Source: G965204755 sp965243415 (GTDB taxonomy: Bacteria; Acidobacteriota; Vicinamibacteria; Marinacidobacterales; Marinacidobacteraceae). Taken from it: a stretch of 64,000 nt of DNA. The DNA is taken from assembly GCA_965243415.1 (NCBI GenBank), contig OZ251549.1, positions 4,030,001 to 4,094,000 of the forward strand. The letters are read 5' to 3'. Position 1 is the stretch's first letter, and every line of letters starts with the position of its first letter. The notes below the pieces were generated by a model. The model did not search any database. It saw only the letters and a program-made list of their open reading frames with translations, and had not been told where the DNA came from. A program made the position numbers and the translations under genes. Below, piece by piece: positions 53,613 to 62,376 of this stretch.

Positions 53613-55133
53613 TCAGTCCGCGGAACTGCTTGATGGAGTCCTCCTTGCGTTTGCTGCCCTCCCAGTCCGAACCGGCGCGGGTGAAGGGGGATTCATGATG
53701 ACCAGGTCGAAGTCGCCGTCCCGGACCTCGGTGCTGACGCGGGCGGCGGTCTCCTCGCCGGCGCTTCCGGTTCGCAGGGCCGGGTCACTGGTATTGAAGA
53801 GCGTCGTCAGTTGCGACGACTGCAGCAACTCGAGCGACCCGATCTGCACTCCGCCGTCGCCCTGGCGACCGTAGGGAACGGTGTACAGCCGCGACAATTC
53901 GAAGGGCCGGTCCGGCCACTTGCCGGAGAGAGTCGAGCCGGTGATGTGCACTGCGGAGGGCATCACATCGCAACCGTAGAGAACCTCCTCCATCAACGGG
54001 CGATGGAGCGCCGCCGCGTCCCCTCCGGCGCGTTCGTGCCGGGCGGCGATCTGTTCGTACACCGCGGAGAGCAGCGCTCCGGTGCCGCAGGCGAAGTCCC
54101 CCACCCGCAATCGCCCGATACGGTCGGCATCCGCCCAGTCGAGGTCGTCCAGCAGCGAGACCGCGAGGCGCGCGAGCAGCGCCGCCGAAGGGGGAAGCGT
54201 GTAGAAGGTCGCCAGGTACTTTCGATCGGCGATGAGTCGCTGGAAGATGCGTCCGGTCAGGTCGTGGGCGTTCGTCACGCCGAGCGTGTTGATTTGGTCC
54301 GCGGTCCCGGCCAGGCGCCGCAGGATCCAGGAGCCGTCGCCGGCCACCAGGTGGGACAGGAAATCCCGGGCGATGGCGAAGATCGGCCAGTAGTTCACCT
54401 CGAGGATCTCGGTCCAGGCCGCCCGCATGGCCGCGTGCGCGTCGATGACGCCGCCGCACACCTCCGCCGGAGTCCGGACGCCCTTCAGGATCCCCGCGAG
54501 GCGCTGATGGAACACCACCGCGTTCGCCAGGATGGCGGCCGCCATCCGCCGGGTCTGCGGCGATTCGTCGAGTCCCAGACGGGCGGCGATCTCATCCGAC
54601 AGGAACGGCCGGAGGACGCTGTATTCGTCCAGCCGCCAGGCCACTTCCTCGATCGCCTCCTCCATCGCCGCGGCGGCGACTCGCACCGACTCCTGCGGCT
54701 CCCCGACCAGCCGCACGAAGTCCGACAGGTCCTCGACGGATCCTTCGAGCCAGCCGGACCGGGGAAACCGCGTCCCGTCGGCGTGGAGAGTCGCGAACCG
54801 GAGTCCGGCGTCCCGGAGGGCCGGTTCGATCTCGTAGGCGTCTCTCAACGCCCCCGGGTATCGCAGCGCGACGACCGCTTCGATCGGGCGCACCTCCCCG
54901 ACCACCCTCCGGTGGAGCCGTGAACGGGCTTCCTTCTCGACGGTCGCCGCCGGTTCGTACTCCGCCTCGATGACGACCGGGGAAGCACCCGACGCCGTAA
55001 CCAGGAGATCGGGACGACCGGCATGACCCACGAGCAGGCCGGCGTGCTCCGACCGGATCGTCGCCCGCGGCAACATCCGCCGCAGGAGCGAGCCGAGGGC
55101 GCCGTTGGCGTTCGCTTCGACTTGGCCGACCAT
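53613..55133 (-). CDS. N-6 adenine DNA methyltransferase with nuclease-like N-terminus, frameshifted
   Basis: N-terminal 506 codons of a protein of about 980 residues. RPDLLVTASGASPVVIEAEY (about 39-58) resembles a PD-(D/E)xK core with ExE in place of ExK, as in fused restriction-modification enzymes. After a helical region come motif X/I, RIFQRLIADRKYLATFYTLP and VGDFACGTGALLSAVYEQIA, then VIMNPP of motif IV. In the expected NPPF the run reads AATCCCCCTTC with five C. A sixth C would restore NPPFTRAG and join the downstream frame. Either a one-base deletion or a sequencing error in the C-run explains the break. No separate restriction subunit is nearby. Confidence 0.8.
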   Translation of the reverse strand: MVGQVEANANGALGSLLRRMLPRATIRSEHAGLLVGHAGRPDLLVTASGASPVVIEAEYEPAATVEKEARSRLHRRVVGEVRPIEAVVALRYPGALRDAYEIEPALRDAGLRFATLHADGTRFPRSGWLEGSVEDLSDFVRLVGEPQESVRVAAAAMEEAIEEVAWRLDEYSVLRPFLSDEIAARLGLDESPQTRRMAAAILANAVVFHQRLAGILKGVRTPAEVCGGVIDAHAAMRAAWTEILEVNYWPIFAIARDFLSHLVAGDGSWILRRLAGTADQINTLGVTNAHDLTGRIFQRLIADRKYLATFYTLPPSAALLARLAVSLLDDLDWADADRIGRLRVGDFACGTGALLSAVYEQIAARHERAGGDAAALHRPLMEEVLYGCDVMPSAVHITGSTLSGKWPDRPFELSRLYTVPYGRQGDGGVQIGSLELLQSSQLTTLFNTSDPALRTGSAGEETAARVSTEVRDGDFDLVIMNPPSPAPVRTGRAANARRTPSSSSAD

Positions 55134-55437
55134 GCCGGCTCTACGGGACGGATCGCCCTCTCGCTCGCGGTCCCGGGGCCGGTCGAGGCCACCGGGGCGT
55201 GGAACCGGACGCCGCGCGGGGAATGGCGGACGAAGTGCACCCTCGCCGGACTGCCGGTCGACGCTGCGGATCGAGCGCCGCCTCCCCGACAGGAAGACCC
55301 GCCTCTCCCCGAGCGCCGAGTACGCCGATCACGAGCCCTCCCTTCGGTCGCGTGGCTTCGGGCCGGCGGCTTCCCCCGGCCCGCGCCCCGGAAGCATAGA
55401 GCCAACCCGGGCCGGGAGCGGTCGTTAGACTCGGAAC
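55134..55437. other. 304-nt gap, possible gene remnant
   Basis: On the plus strand GRIALSLAVPGPVEATGAWN then TPRGEWRTKCTLAGLPVDAA reads like the end of a small protein (weakly like DUF5655 C-termini) but has no start and runs into the methyltransferase gene. The right edge carries the TAGACT box of the next gene. Confidence 0.35.
55426..55431 (+). promoter_or_regulatory. TAGACT box 6 nt before the ATG at 55438
   Basis: GTTAGACT followed by six bases and then ATG. As at argR, the start of transcription would coincide with the start codon, and no Shine-Dalgarno sequence is present. Confidence 0.5.
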
Positions 55438-56475
55438 ATGACGAACCGGCGGCGGGGAGCGGGCGGACACGTTCCGGCGCTGCTCGGGGCGGCGGCGCTC
55501 GTCGGGGCGGTCGGGGGCGCCGGAGCGGACGAGCGGGAAGCGGTTCCCGCGGTGGCCGAAGTGCCGGAGGTGGTGGTGCGGGTGTTCGAGGTGCGGCGGG
55601 TGAGCGCGGACTTCTCGCCGCTCGACGGACTCGAATTCGTGTTGGACACCGACGGGCGGGGCGCGCCCCTGTCGAGTTGGCTGGCGACGCTGGCGCGGCG
55701 GATCCCGGACGCCTACTTCGCCCAGTTGCTGACGCTGCGCCCGAGCCCCGGCGCGGCGGCGGGGACTCGGGAAGCGGTGCTGCGCCGGGGGAACCGGGCG
55801 GTGCGGGTCCGGGTCGGCCGCGCCGCCGAACGCCCGGACGACGGGGAGCGCGCCGAGGAAGAAGAGTCGCCCGAAAGGGACTTCGAGATGGAACTCGCGC
55901 TCGTGGGCGGCGGCGGGAACCCGGGGCCGACGCTGCGGCGCGCCTTCGCCCTGGCGCCGGGGCGGACCGCGGTGTTCAGCGGGCGCGACTTCGAGATCTC
56001 GCCGACCGACTACCTGCACTGGTTCCGGGAGCCGCGCAGCCTCGACGAACGGGGCCGGCTCTACCGGAGATTCCGGTCGCGGACGATCTTCCTGGCGGTC
56101 GCGGTGAGTCGGTCCGAGACCGCCGCCACCGCCCCCGAGGCCCTGCCGGTCCGCCTCCGCCCACCGGAGGATCCGAAACTCCGGGAACTGGAGTCGCCGC
56201 TGGTGGGGGCGGCCGCGGGGACCCTGCGCCTCGGCGTGCGGCTGGACGCGGAGGGGGCGCCCCGGGATCCGGAGATCCTCGAGAACACCTTCCCGGAGGT
56301 GGCGCCCCGGGTGCTCGGGATCGTCGCCGGCTGGCGATTCCCCCACGCCGCCGGGAGGATGGGACGGCTCCACCTCCGCGTCGAGAGCCGGGGTCCGCGT
56401 TCCTCGACCGGAACCGCCCCCGTGGAAGGGCCGGCGGAAAAGCCGGCGGAACAGGCGGCCGGCCGGGAGCGGTAG
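55438..56475 (+). CDS. Exported protein with TonB-C-like C-terminus, function unknown
   Basis: A 345-residue protein with a basic N-terminus and hydrophobic signal (VPALLGAAALVGAVGGAGAD). The central part (about 50-230) has VVVRVFEVRRVSADFSPLDG, IPDAYFAQLLTLRPSPG and FSGRDFEISPTDYLHWFREP and matches no family that I know. Residues about 255-305 (LRLGVRLDAEGAPRDPEILE ... VAGWRFPHAAG) look like a TonB C-terminal or related periplasmic module. The tail is Pro/Ala/Glu-rich. It stands alone between the methyltransferase (divergent) and the TPR protein. Confidence 0.75.
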   Translation: MTNRRRGAGGHVPALLGAAALVGAVGGAGADEREAVPAVAEVPEVVVRVFEVRRVSADFSPLDGLEFVLDTDGRGAPLSSWLATLARRIPDAYFAQLLTLRPSPGAAAGTREAVLRRGNRAVRVRVGRAAERPDDGERAEEEESPERDFEMELALVGGGGNPGPTLRRAFALAPGRTAVFSGRDFEISPTDYLHWFREPRSLDERGRLYRRFRSRTIFLAVAVSRSETAATAPEALPVRLRPPEDPKLRELESPLVGAAAGTLRLGVRLDAEGAPRDPEILENTFPEVAPRVLGIVAGWRFPHAAGRMGRLHLRVESRGPRSSTGTAPVEGPAEKPAEQAAGRER

Positions 56476-56722
56476 CGGCCCCGAAGCCCGATCCCCGCCG
56501 CACTCCGCGCCGGCGGTGCGGCGGGCCTCCCGCCGGGCTCCTCGCGTTTGTCGCCGGTGGCGGAGTCTGGTACAAGGAGCGGACTCGAAACCCGCGAGCC
56601 GGCTCCGGCCCGGCCGGCGGCCCCGAGGCCCGGATCTCCGGCGCCGACGGAGGCCGGCAGCGCCGCCGGAGACGGCCCGCCTGATCCCCGCAGGACTCCG
56701 GGGAAACCGAAGCAAGGACACC

Positions 56723-58408
56723 ATGACCTCGAACCACCGCCACCGATGTATCGCGGCCGCGCTCAGCGCGGTCCTGCTCCCGGCGCTCGCCGCCACGCCG
56801 GCGCTCTCCCAGTCGGGGACCTCCTCCGGCGGGCTCGGCACCATCGACTTCCCGAACTCCGGCAACGAGGCCGCGCAGAGGGACTTCCTCGACGGGGTCC
56901 GCCTGCTCCACAGTTTCGAGTGGGAAGACGCCGCCGAGGCCTTCCAGCGCGCCCAGGAAGCCGATCCGGACTTCGCCCTGGCCTACTGGGGCGAAGCGCT
57001 GAGCCACACCGGCGGCCACCACTACCCGCCGGGGCAGGACATGTCCGAGGCCCGGGACGCGCTGCGCAAACTGGGAGCGACCCGCGCCGAGCGGGTGGCG
57101 AAGGCGGCCACCGACCGGGAGAAGCGGTACCTGGAATCGGTCCACCTCCTCTACGGGCCGGGCAGCCTGCAGGAGCGCTGCGACAGCTACGAACAGGCGC
57201 TGGCCGAGTTGGCGGCGGCCTACCCGGAGGACCTCGAAGCGAAGGCCTTCCACTCGCTGGCGCTGATGCGCACCCGGGTCCGGGGCGAGGCCAGCCGCCG
57301 GGTGGACATGCGCGCCGGCGCCCTGGCCCAGGCGGTGTTCCGCGCGAACCCGGACCATCCGGGGGCGGCGCACTATGTGATCCACGCCTACGACGACCCG
57401 GTGCACGCCCCGGTGGCGCTCTACGCCGCGGAGAAGTACGCGGACATCGCCCCGGCGGCGGTGCACGCCCTCCACATGCCCTCGCACATCTTCGTGCAGC
57501 ACGGGATGTGGGACCAGGTGCGCAGCCTGAACGACCGTTCCTACCAGGCCTCGGTGGAGCGGGCGAAGCGCAAGGGCCTCTCGGAGATGCGCTACTCCTA
57601 CCACGCGCTCTACTGGCTGCTCTACGCCTACCTGGAGGAAGGGCGGTACGCCGAAGGGCAGCAGGTGCTCGACGACCTGGAAGCGATGACGAAGCGCGAC
57701 GAGGCCACCGCCTCGGTCAAGGAGACCTGGATGCGGATGGACGCGCTGAACACCGTGGAGACCCGGCGGTGGAAGCCGGCGCCGGTGGACGACCTGCTCG
57801 CCGGACTCGACGCGGAGAAGCCGCCGGTGGGCCACCGGACCGCGGCGGCGCTCTTCTACGCCCGGGGAGCGAGCGCCGCGGAGACCGGCGATGCCGAAAC
57901 CGCCGAGAAGGCCCACGAAGGCCTGATGAAGATCCACGACTCGCTGGCGAACTCGGAGAACCCCCGGGGCGCCGAGCAGGCGCTGGTGATGGCCCACGAG
58001 ATGGCCGGGCTCATCGCCGAGGCCGCCGGGGACACGGCGAAGGCGGAGGCCGAGTTCCGCAAGGCGGTCGCGGTGGCGGAGAGCATGGAACCGCCCTCCG
58101 GCCCGCCGGGAGAGTCGCCGATCGACTCCCCCATCCAGCCGGCGCACGAACTGCTCGGCGAGTTGCTGCTCGCCGAAGGGAACGCCGAGGAAGCGCTCTC
58201 GGTCTTCGAGACCTCGCTCCTACGGACCGCGAAGCGGCCGCACTCGCTCTACGGCGCCGCCCGGGCCGCCGAGGCCCTCGGTGACGAGGAGGCGGCGGCG
58301 CGCTACTACCGCGACCTGCTGGCCACCCCGGAGCGCGGGCCGGACCTGCCCGGACTCGCCGCCGCCGAAGCCGCCCGGGACGCCGCGGCCACGACGCAGC
58401 AGCAGTAG
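56723..58408 (+). CDS. Secreted TPR-repeat protein
   Basis: A 561-residue protein with a signal peptide (AALSAVLLPALAATPALSQ). TPR-type helical pairs follow along most of the length. The first is FLDGVRLLHSFEWEDAAEAF, with ADPDFALAYWGEALSHTGGH. Then come HPGAAHYVIHAYDDPVHAPV, HALHMPSHIFVQHGMWDQV and YSYHALYWLLYAYLEEGRY, and late repeats around AHELLGELLLAEGNAEEALS. The HYVIHAYDDP and MPSHIF segments are conserved in a family of secreted tetratricopeptide proteins found in Acidobacteriota and relatives. It has no enzymatic motif and a Gln-rich C-terminus. AAGGA lies 5 nt before the ATG. A hairpin follows the stop. Confidence 0.85.
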   Translation: MTSNHRHRCIAAALSAVLLPALAATPALSQSGTSSGGLGTIDFPNSGNEAAQRDFLDGVRLLHSFEWEDAAEAFQRAQEADPDFALAYWGEALSHTGGHHYPPGQDMSEARDALRKLGATRAERVAKAATDREKRYLESVHLLYGPGSLQERCDSYEQALAELAAAYPEDLEAKAFHSLALMRTRVRGEASRRVDMRAGALAQAVFRANPDHPGAAHYVIHAYDDPVHAPVALYAAEKYADIAPAAVHALHMPSHIFVQHGMWDQVRSLNDRSYQASVERAKRKGLSEMRYSYHALYWLLYAYLEEGRYAEGQQVLDDLEAMTKRDEATASVKETWMRMDALNTVETRRWKPAPVDDLLAGLDAEKPPVGHRTAAALFYARGASAAETGDAETAEKAHEGLMKIHDSLANSENPRGAEQALVMAHEMAGLIAEAAGDTAKAEAEFRKAVAVAESMEPPSGPPGESPIDSPIQPAHELLGELLLAEGNAEEALSVFETSLLRTAKRPHSLYGAARAAEALGDEEAAARYYRDLLATPERGPDLPGLAAAEAARDAAATTQQQ

Positions 58409-58419
58409 TCATTCCCACC

Positions 58420-58442
58420 GGAGAACCCCGCCCCGGTTCTCC
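58420..58442 (+). terminator. Hairpin after the TPR gene
   Basis: Perfect 8-bp stem GGAGAACC/GGTTCTCC with a 7-nt loop, starting 12 nt after the stop. No T-tract follows, so termination is plausible but not certain. Confidence 0.5.
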
Positions 58443-58509
58443 CTGACCGCGGCGAGGGTCGCCCTCGGTTCCCCTCGCCCGGTCCTACGAGAAGTCCGCA
58501 CTCACCACT

Positions 58510-58722
58510 ATGTTCGCGTTTCTCTTCTGGCTCTTCGTGGCCGGGATCGTTCCAAAACTTCTCGTCCTCGCTGTCAGTCCGATCGTCCTGATGTGGTTGG
58601 ACTATGAGCGGGCGAAGTTGGACGAAGCAGAACGGGCTTTCAGAGCTCGTGACGAGTACAACCGGTTCCTGAACAAGGAAATTGACAGGAGGATCCGAGA
58701 ACTCGACAAGCGGATCCCATAA
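58510..58722 (+). CDS. Small single-pass membrane protein, function unknown
   Basis: A 70-residue protein. One or two hydrophobic stretches at the start (FAFLFWLFVAGIVPKLLVLA, then VSPIVLMWL) precede a charged helix (DEAERAFRARDEYNRFLNKE, IDRRIRELDKR) that could form a coiled coil. Codons such as CCA, AAA, CTT, AGA and ATT are much more AT-rich than in neighbouring genes, so it may be recent foreign DNA. No Shine-Dalgarno sequence is obvious. It is convergent with the RHH gene. Confidence 0.5.
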   Translation: MFAFLFWLFVAGIVPKLLVLAVSPIVLMWLDYERAKLDEAERAFRARDEYNRFLNKEIDRRIRELDKRIP

Positions 58723-58795
58723 CGGAACCCACCACACCTCTTTGCCTCAGTCTCGGAGTCTTGGGAATCCCATCCGTCGGCATCAGGTCACGCGC

Positions 58796-59038
58796 TCACC
58801 GCCAGTCCTTCTCGTCGACCTGGCGCTGGGCGCGCAGGATCTCCATGAATTCTTCGAAATCCTCGTCGGTCCAGGTCTGGAGAGACCGCAGCGCCTCCTC
58901 GCGTTCGGCCCGCTCCACCGCGTCGGCGAGGAGTCGCCGGACGGTCGCGTTCAGGCTCTCGCCGCGCGCGGCGCTGAGGATTCGGAGGCGACGCGCCAGG
59001 TCGGGCGGGACCCGGCGGACGGTGAGTCGCGTGGAGAT
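58796..59038 (-). CDS. Ribbon-helix-helix antitoxin-like protein, non-standard start
   Basis: About 80 residues reading STRLTVRRVPPDLARRLRIL, then ESLNATVRRLLADAVER and TWTDEDFEEFMEILRAQRQV. The beta-strand/two-helix pattern and the C-terminal acidic tail are those of FitA/VapB-type RHH antitoxins. No ATG, GTG or TTG precedes the strand. An in-frame TAG lies five codons upstream. The best candidates are ATC (59038, giving a natural Ser-Thr-Arg start) or ATT (59053) directly after a TAGATT box. No PIN or other toxin gene follows on the minus strand, so it is an orphan or relic. Confidence 0.55.
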   Translation of the reverse strand: MSTRLTVRRVPPDLARRLRILSAARGESLNATVRRLLADAVERAEREEALRSLQTWTDEDFEEFMEILRAQRQVDEKDWR

Positions 59039-59233
59039 CTCGGCGACGGGAATCTACCTCGCGCAGTCCGGCGTGCCCGCACTGTCCCCCGGCCCCGGAC
59101 AGCGACTCCATCGTCGGCAGAAACGGAACCGGGAGTGGAGCGAAACGCGGGAGAGGGGAACCGGAGCGGCGGCCCCAGGGCTCGCTCCGGGCCGCCGGCG
59201 AGGACTCGGTGGCGGGAGACTCCCCGGGGACCG

Positions 59234-59917
59234 TCAGGCGGGGGGTTTCCGGCCGCGGGTCACCAGCATCGGGCCTTCGGTCCAGACCCATTCCACCTCG
59301 AAGCCGGCGGCGCGCAGGGCGTCGCGCTCGGCCTCCCGGGGGAAGTAGGTGTCCTCTTCGGCCCAGTCGTCGAAGAGTCGGTAGGCCTCTTCCCGGGCGA
59401 TCCCGCCGGAGACCAGGTGGTCGGCCCAGCCCCGGTACTCCGCCTCCCGGCGGTCCGCCTCGGCCGGCATGGTGGCGTCGGCGTTCACGAAGACCCCGCC
59501 GGGAGGGAGCGTCTTCCCGATCCGCTCGAACAGTCGCTGCTTGTCCTCGATCCGGGGCACATGGTGGAGCGCCAGCGAGGCCATGACCGCGTCGCAGCGG
59601 GGCAGCGGGTCCAGGAAGGAACCCTCGCGCAGGCTCGCCCGTTCGCCGAAACGGGCCAGCCGGAGGCGCGCCCGCGCCAGCATCTCCGGGTCCTCGTCGA
59701 GCAGCACCACCTCCGCCTCGTCGGAGAGGAGGAGCACCGCCTCGGAGAGCGCCCCGGTGCCGGCGCCGAGATCGAGCACGCGCCGCGGCCGGACCTCCGC
59801 CACCTCCCGGGAGGCGCGGGCGATCATCGTCTCGTAGCCGGGGATGTAGCGGCGGATGGCCTCGTCGTACGACTCGATCTCGAGTTGCAGATGGCGCCGG
59901 ACGGAATGGGCGGCCAT
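59234..59917 (-). CDS. SAM-dependent methyltransferase, class I
   Basis: A 227-residue protein with the Methyltransf_25/12 fold: RVLDLGAGTGALSEAVLL (motif I, about 47-64), VVLLDEDPEMLARARLRL (acidic loop), DAVMASLALHHVPRIEDK (motif IV/post) and LPPGGVFVNADATMP. The N-terminus, YDEAIRRYIPGYETMIARAS, is shared with tRNA (cmo5U) methyltransferase CmoA-like and TrmM-like enzymes, but the substrate is undetermined. The ATG at 59917 is followed upstream by a second in-frame ATG four codons earlier. No partner gene is evident. Confidence 0.82.
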   Translation of the reverse strand: MAAHSVRRHLQLEIESYDEAIRRYIPGYETMIARASREVAEVRPRRVLDLGAGTGALSEAVLLLSDEAEVVLLDEDPEMLARARLRLARFGERASLREGSFLDPLPRCDAVMASLALHHVPRIEDKQRLFERIGKTLPPGGVFVNADATMPAEADRREAEYRGWADHLVSGGIAREEAYRLFDDWAEEDTYFPREAERDALRAAGFEVEWVWTEGPMLVTRGRKPPA

Positions 59918-60045
59918 GGACGCCGCCGATTCTCGCACGCCCGGGGAGGCGCCCCGGCGGCCCCGGGCCCGGCTCCCCGGGGGCGCCGCCCGGGTGGGAG
60001 CGCCCCGCCCGCGACCGGATGGCCCGCCGACCGGAGACCCGCGCC

Positions 60046-60125
60046 GGGAGGACCACCGCCGAGAAGGCCACCGCCGGGAGGGGCGCCGCGGGAAGACCTG
60101 CCGCCGGGAGGGCCGCTGCCAGCCG
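60046..60125. repeat. About five imperfect 16-bp units upstream of the methyltransferase gene
   Basis: Units of the form GGGAGGACCACCGCC / GAGAAGGCCACCGCC / GGGAAGACCTGCCGCC in tandem. No associated promoter box is seen. Confidence 0.6.
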
Positions 60126-60223
60126 CAGAGGCGCCCCGGGATTCGCGGTCCGGAAGGCGGCGGCCGGAAGGCCGGGTGGAGAAGGCAATGACCGGGACGC
60201 GCCGGCCGCCGGGGCCGGCCGGT

Positions 60224-60320
60224 GATTCGGCAGGGGGACTCGGCGCCGGGACTCGGCAGGGGGATTCGGCAGGGGGATTCGGCAGGGCGATTCGGCTGGG
60301 CGATTCGGCTGGGCGATTCG
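60224..60320 (+). repeat. 13-bp tandem repeat, seven and a half copies
   Basis: Unit ATTCGGCAGGGGG with variants ACTCGGCGCCGGG and ATTCGGCTGGGCG, running directly into the tRNA-Leu promoter box. It occupies the region where a -35 element or activator site would sit. Confidence 0.85.
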
Positions 60321-60321
60321 G

Positions 60322-60327
60322 TACACT
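60322..60327 (+). promoter_or_regulatory. TACACT -10-like box of tRNA-Leu
   Basis: TACACT right after the 13-bp repeat, about 51 nt before the mature tRNA. There is no good -35. The repeat may substitute. Confidence 0.45.
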
Positions 60328-60378
60328 CCCGCGCTGTCGGGCCGGGGAACCGGAGGCGCCGCCGATGGGCCGTCGCGC

Positions 60379-60461
60379 GCGGAAGTGGCGGAACTGGCAG
60401 ACGCGCTGGATTTAGGTTCCAGTGGGGCAAACCCGTGGGGGTTCGAATCCCCCCTTTCGCA
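60379..60461 (+). tRNA. tRNA-Leu (UAG)
   Basis: A class II tRNA of 83 nt without encoded CCA. Acceptor GCGGAAG/CTTTCGC, anticodon stem CTGGA/TCCAG with loop TTTAGGT (anticodon TAG), variable arm TGGGGCAAACCCG and T-arm GGGGG-TTCGAAT-CCCCC. The tig frame is open across the tRNA but should not include it. Confidence 0.95.
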
Positions 60462-60528
60462 CCGACGGGCCGCCCTCTGCTTCCACCGCACTCCCGCTGC
60501 GGGCCCCGCCCAGGAACATTCCCACCCG

Positions 60529-61905
60529 TTGCGCGACACCGCTGTCTCCCCGGCCGCCCCGCCCGCGGGATCCGGCTCCTCCCCGCCGGGGGAGCCGGAA
60601 ACGGACCCGCGCGACCGGATCCCGGGGCTCGACTTCCGGGTCGAAGAGTCCACCCAGACCAAGCGGCGGATCCGCGCCGAGATCCCGGGGGAGGTCTTCG
60701 AGGAGGCGCTCCAGGTCGAGTTCCGGCGGATCCGGCGGAAGGCGCGGCTCCCCGGTTTCCGCCGCGGGAAGGCGCCGAAGGCGGTCATCGAGCAGCGCTT
60801 CCTGGGGGAGGCCCGGGACCCGGCCTGCCAGAAGTTGCTGGTCGCCGCCACCCGCGACATCCTGGTGGAACTCGACCTGGAGCCCCTGGCCCGGCCCCGC
60901 TGGACGCTCCGGGAGAACGAACGCGGCGGGCCGCTGGTCGCCGACCTGGAGGTCAGCATCTGGCCCCGGCTGGGGAAGATGGACTTCGAGGGGATCGAGG
61001 TCACCGTGGCGAAACGCGAGGTGGCCGAAGCCGAGATCGCGGAGACGCTCGACGAGATCGCGCGGCGGCAGGCGCGGCCGGGGCCCCTCGAAGGCCGCGG
61101 CCTCCGGGACGCCGACCTGGTGACCGGCGACCTCCGGGAAACGGACCCGGCGAGCGCCGATCCGCCCCGGGCCACCGACGGCCTCCATCTCCAGGTCGGC
61201 GCCGGGACCTACCACCCGGCCCTCCACGAAGCGCTCCAGGGCGCCGCGGTGGGGGACACGGTGGTGGCCACCGCCCATTTCGGGGCCGACTCGCCGGACC
61301 GGGAGCGCGCCGGGAAGACCGTCCGGGTGCAATTCACGGTGAAGGAAGCGGCGACCGCGGTGTCCCCGCCGATCGACGACGACCTGGCCCGGTCGGTGGG
61401 GGCCGACTCGCTGCTGGCGCTCCGCGGCGACATCCGCGACCGGCTGCGGAAGGAGGCGGCCCGGTCCGATCGCCGGGAGTTGGAGCAGAAGGTGATGGCG
61501 GCCTTCCTGGAGAAGAACCCGGTGGAAGCCCCGGAGCCGATGGTCGACGCCGAACTGGAGATCCGGCTCCGCTCGCTCGCGGCCGGCATCGCGCGGCAGG
61601 GCGTGGAGGTGGAGAACGCCGGGATCGATTGGCAGAAGCAGGCCGCCGAGATGCGTCCGATGGTGGAGAACGCGGTGCGGGCCGGCATCGTCCTCGACAC
61701 CCTGGCCGAGCAGGAGGGGATCGAGGCCGACGCGGAGCAGATCGAGGCGCGCCTGCGCCCCCTGGCCGAAGCGCAGAAGAAGACCGTCGCCGCAGTGCGG
61801 GCCTCGCTGGAGGGGGCCGCGCTGAGGCAGATCACCACCGAAGTCCGGCGCGCGCAGGCCCTCCGGTTCCTGGAAGAACGCGCCCGGATCGAGACCGCCC
61901 CGTGA
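60529..61905 (+). CDS. tig: Trigger factor
   Basis: A 458-residue ribosome-associated chaperone. The N-terminal ribosome-binding domain shows AEIPGEVFEEALQVEFRRIR, KARLPGFRRGKAPKAVIEQR (signature loop) and LEPLARPRWTL. The central PPIase domain (about 165-260) is degenerate, with GVGAGTYHPALHEALQGAAV-like sequence but few FKBP active-site aromatic residues, so isomerase activity is doubtful. The C-terminal helical domain continues to ARIETAP. The only start in a sensible place after the tRNA is the TTG at 60529. AGGA lies about 17 nt before it. It is upstream of clpP and clpX, the usual order. Confidence 0.9.
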   Translation: MRDTAVSPAAPPAGSGSSPPGEPETDPRDRIPGLDFRVEESTQTKRRIRAEIPGEVFEEALQVEFRRIRRKARLPGFRRGKAPKAVIEQRFLGEARDPACQKLLVAATRDILVELDLEPLARPRWTLRENERGGPLVADLEVSIWPRLGKMDFEGIEVTVAKREVAEAEIAETLDEIARRQARPGPLEGRGLRDADLVTGDLRETDPASADPPRATDGLHLQVGAGTYHPALHEALQGAAVGDTVVATAHFGADSPDRERAGKTVRVQFTVKEAATAVSPPIDDDLARSVGADSLLALRGDIRDRLRKEAARSDRRELEQKVMAAFLEKNPVEAPEPMVDAELEIRLRSLAAGIARQGVEVENAGIDWQKQAAEMRPMVENAVRAGIVLDTLAEQEGIEADAEQIEARLRPLAEAQKKTVAAVRASLEGAALRQITTEVRRAQALRFLEERARIETAP

Positions 61906-62376
61906 CCGGCCCCCGACCGGCGCCTGGCCCCGTCGGCGCCGTCCCGCCCCGACCCGGTCCCGACGGCGACCCGATGGCGACCCGGATCCGGTGGGTCGAG
62001 CGGCGTCGGGCCGCGCGGCGGCCGGTTCCCGCCCCGGGGTCTCGTCCCCGGTCTCGTCCCGGTCTCGTCCCTGCCCGGGGGCCCCGGTCCGGCGGGTCGC
62101 CGGCGGAGGCGCCCGAAACCGTCCCCCCGCTGTGGTAGAAGTCTCGCCGGGAACGCTCTCCCCCGACCGGGTCCCCGGTCGGGCCTCGCGCCGGCCGGCG
62201 GGGTCTCGTTCCCCCCGGACGCGCCTCCCCGCCGGCGAACCCCCTCGCGAACCCCGAAGCTCCGCGCCCCGCGCGATCGCCGCCCGCGCCCCGGCGCCGG
62301 GAACCGCGGCGGTCGGCGGCCACCCCGGGCCCGCTGACCGCGCCGACCGACCCCCGGCCCCGCACCCCGAGACTCC
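61906..62376. other. tig-clpP gap with short repeats
   Basis: 471 nt without a supported gene. Three tandem GGTCTCGTCCC units lie at about 62037-62075. A GGTAGAAGT patch near 62135 is the only AT-rich point and might be a -10 region for clpP. Confidence 0.45.

Noticed and set aside
60385..60528. N-terminal extension of trigger factor over tRNA-Leu
   Set aside because: The frame is open through the tRNA but encodes no trigger-factor sequence. The TTG at 60529 is downstream of the tRNA.
61906..62376. Decayed duplication of the clpP 5' end
   Set aside because: A few matching words but no continuous alignment or shared reading frame.
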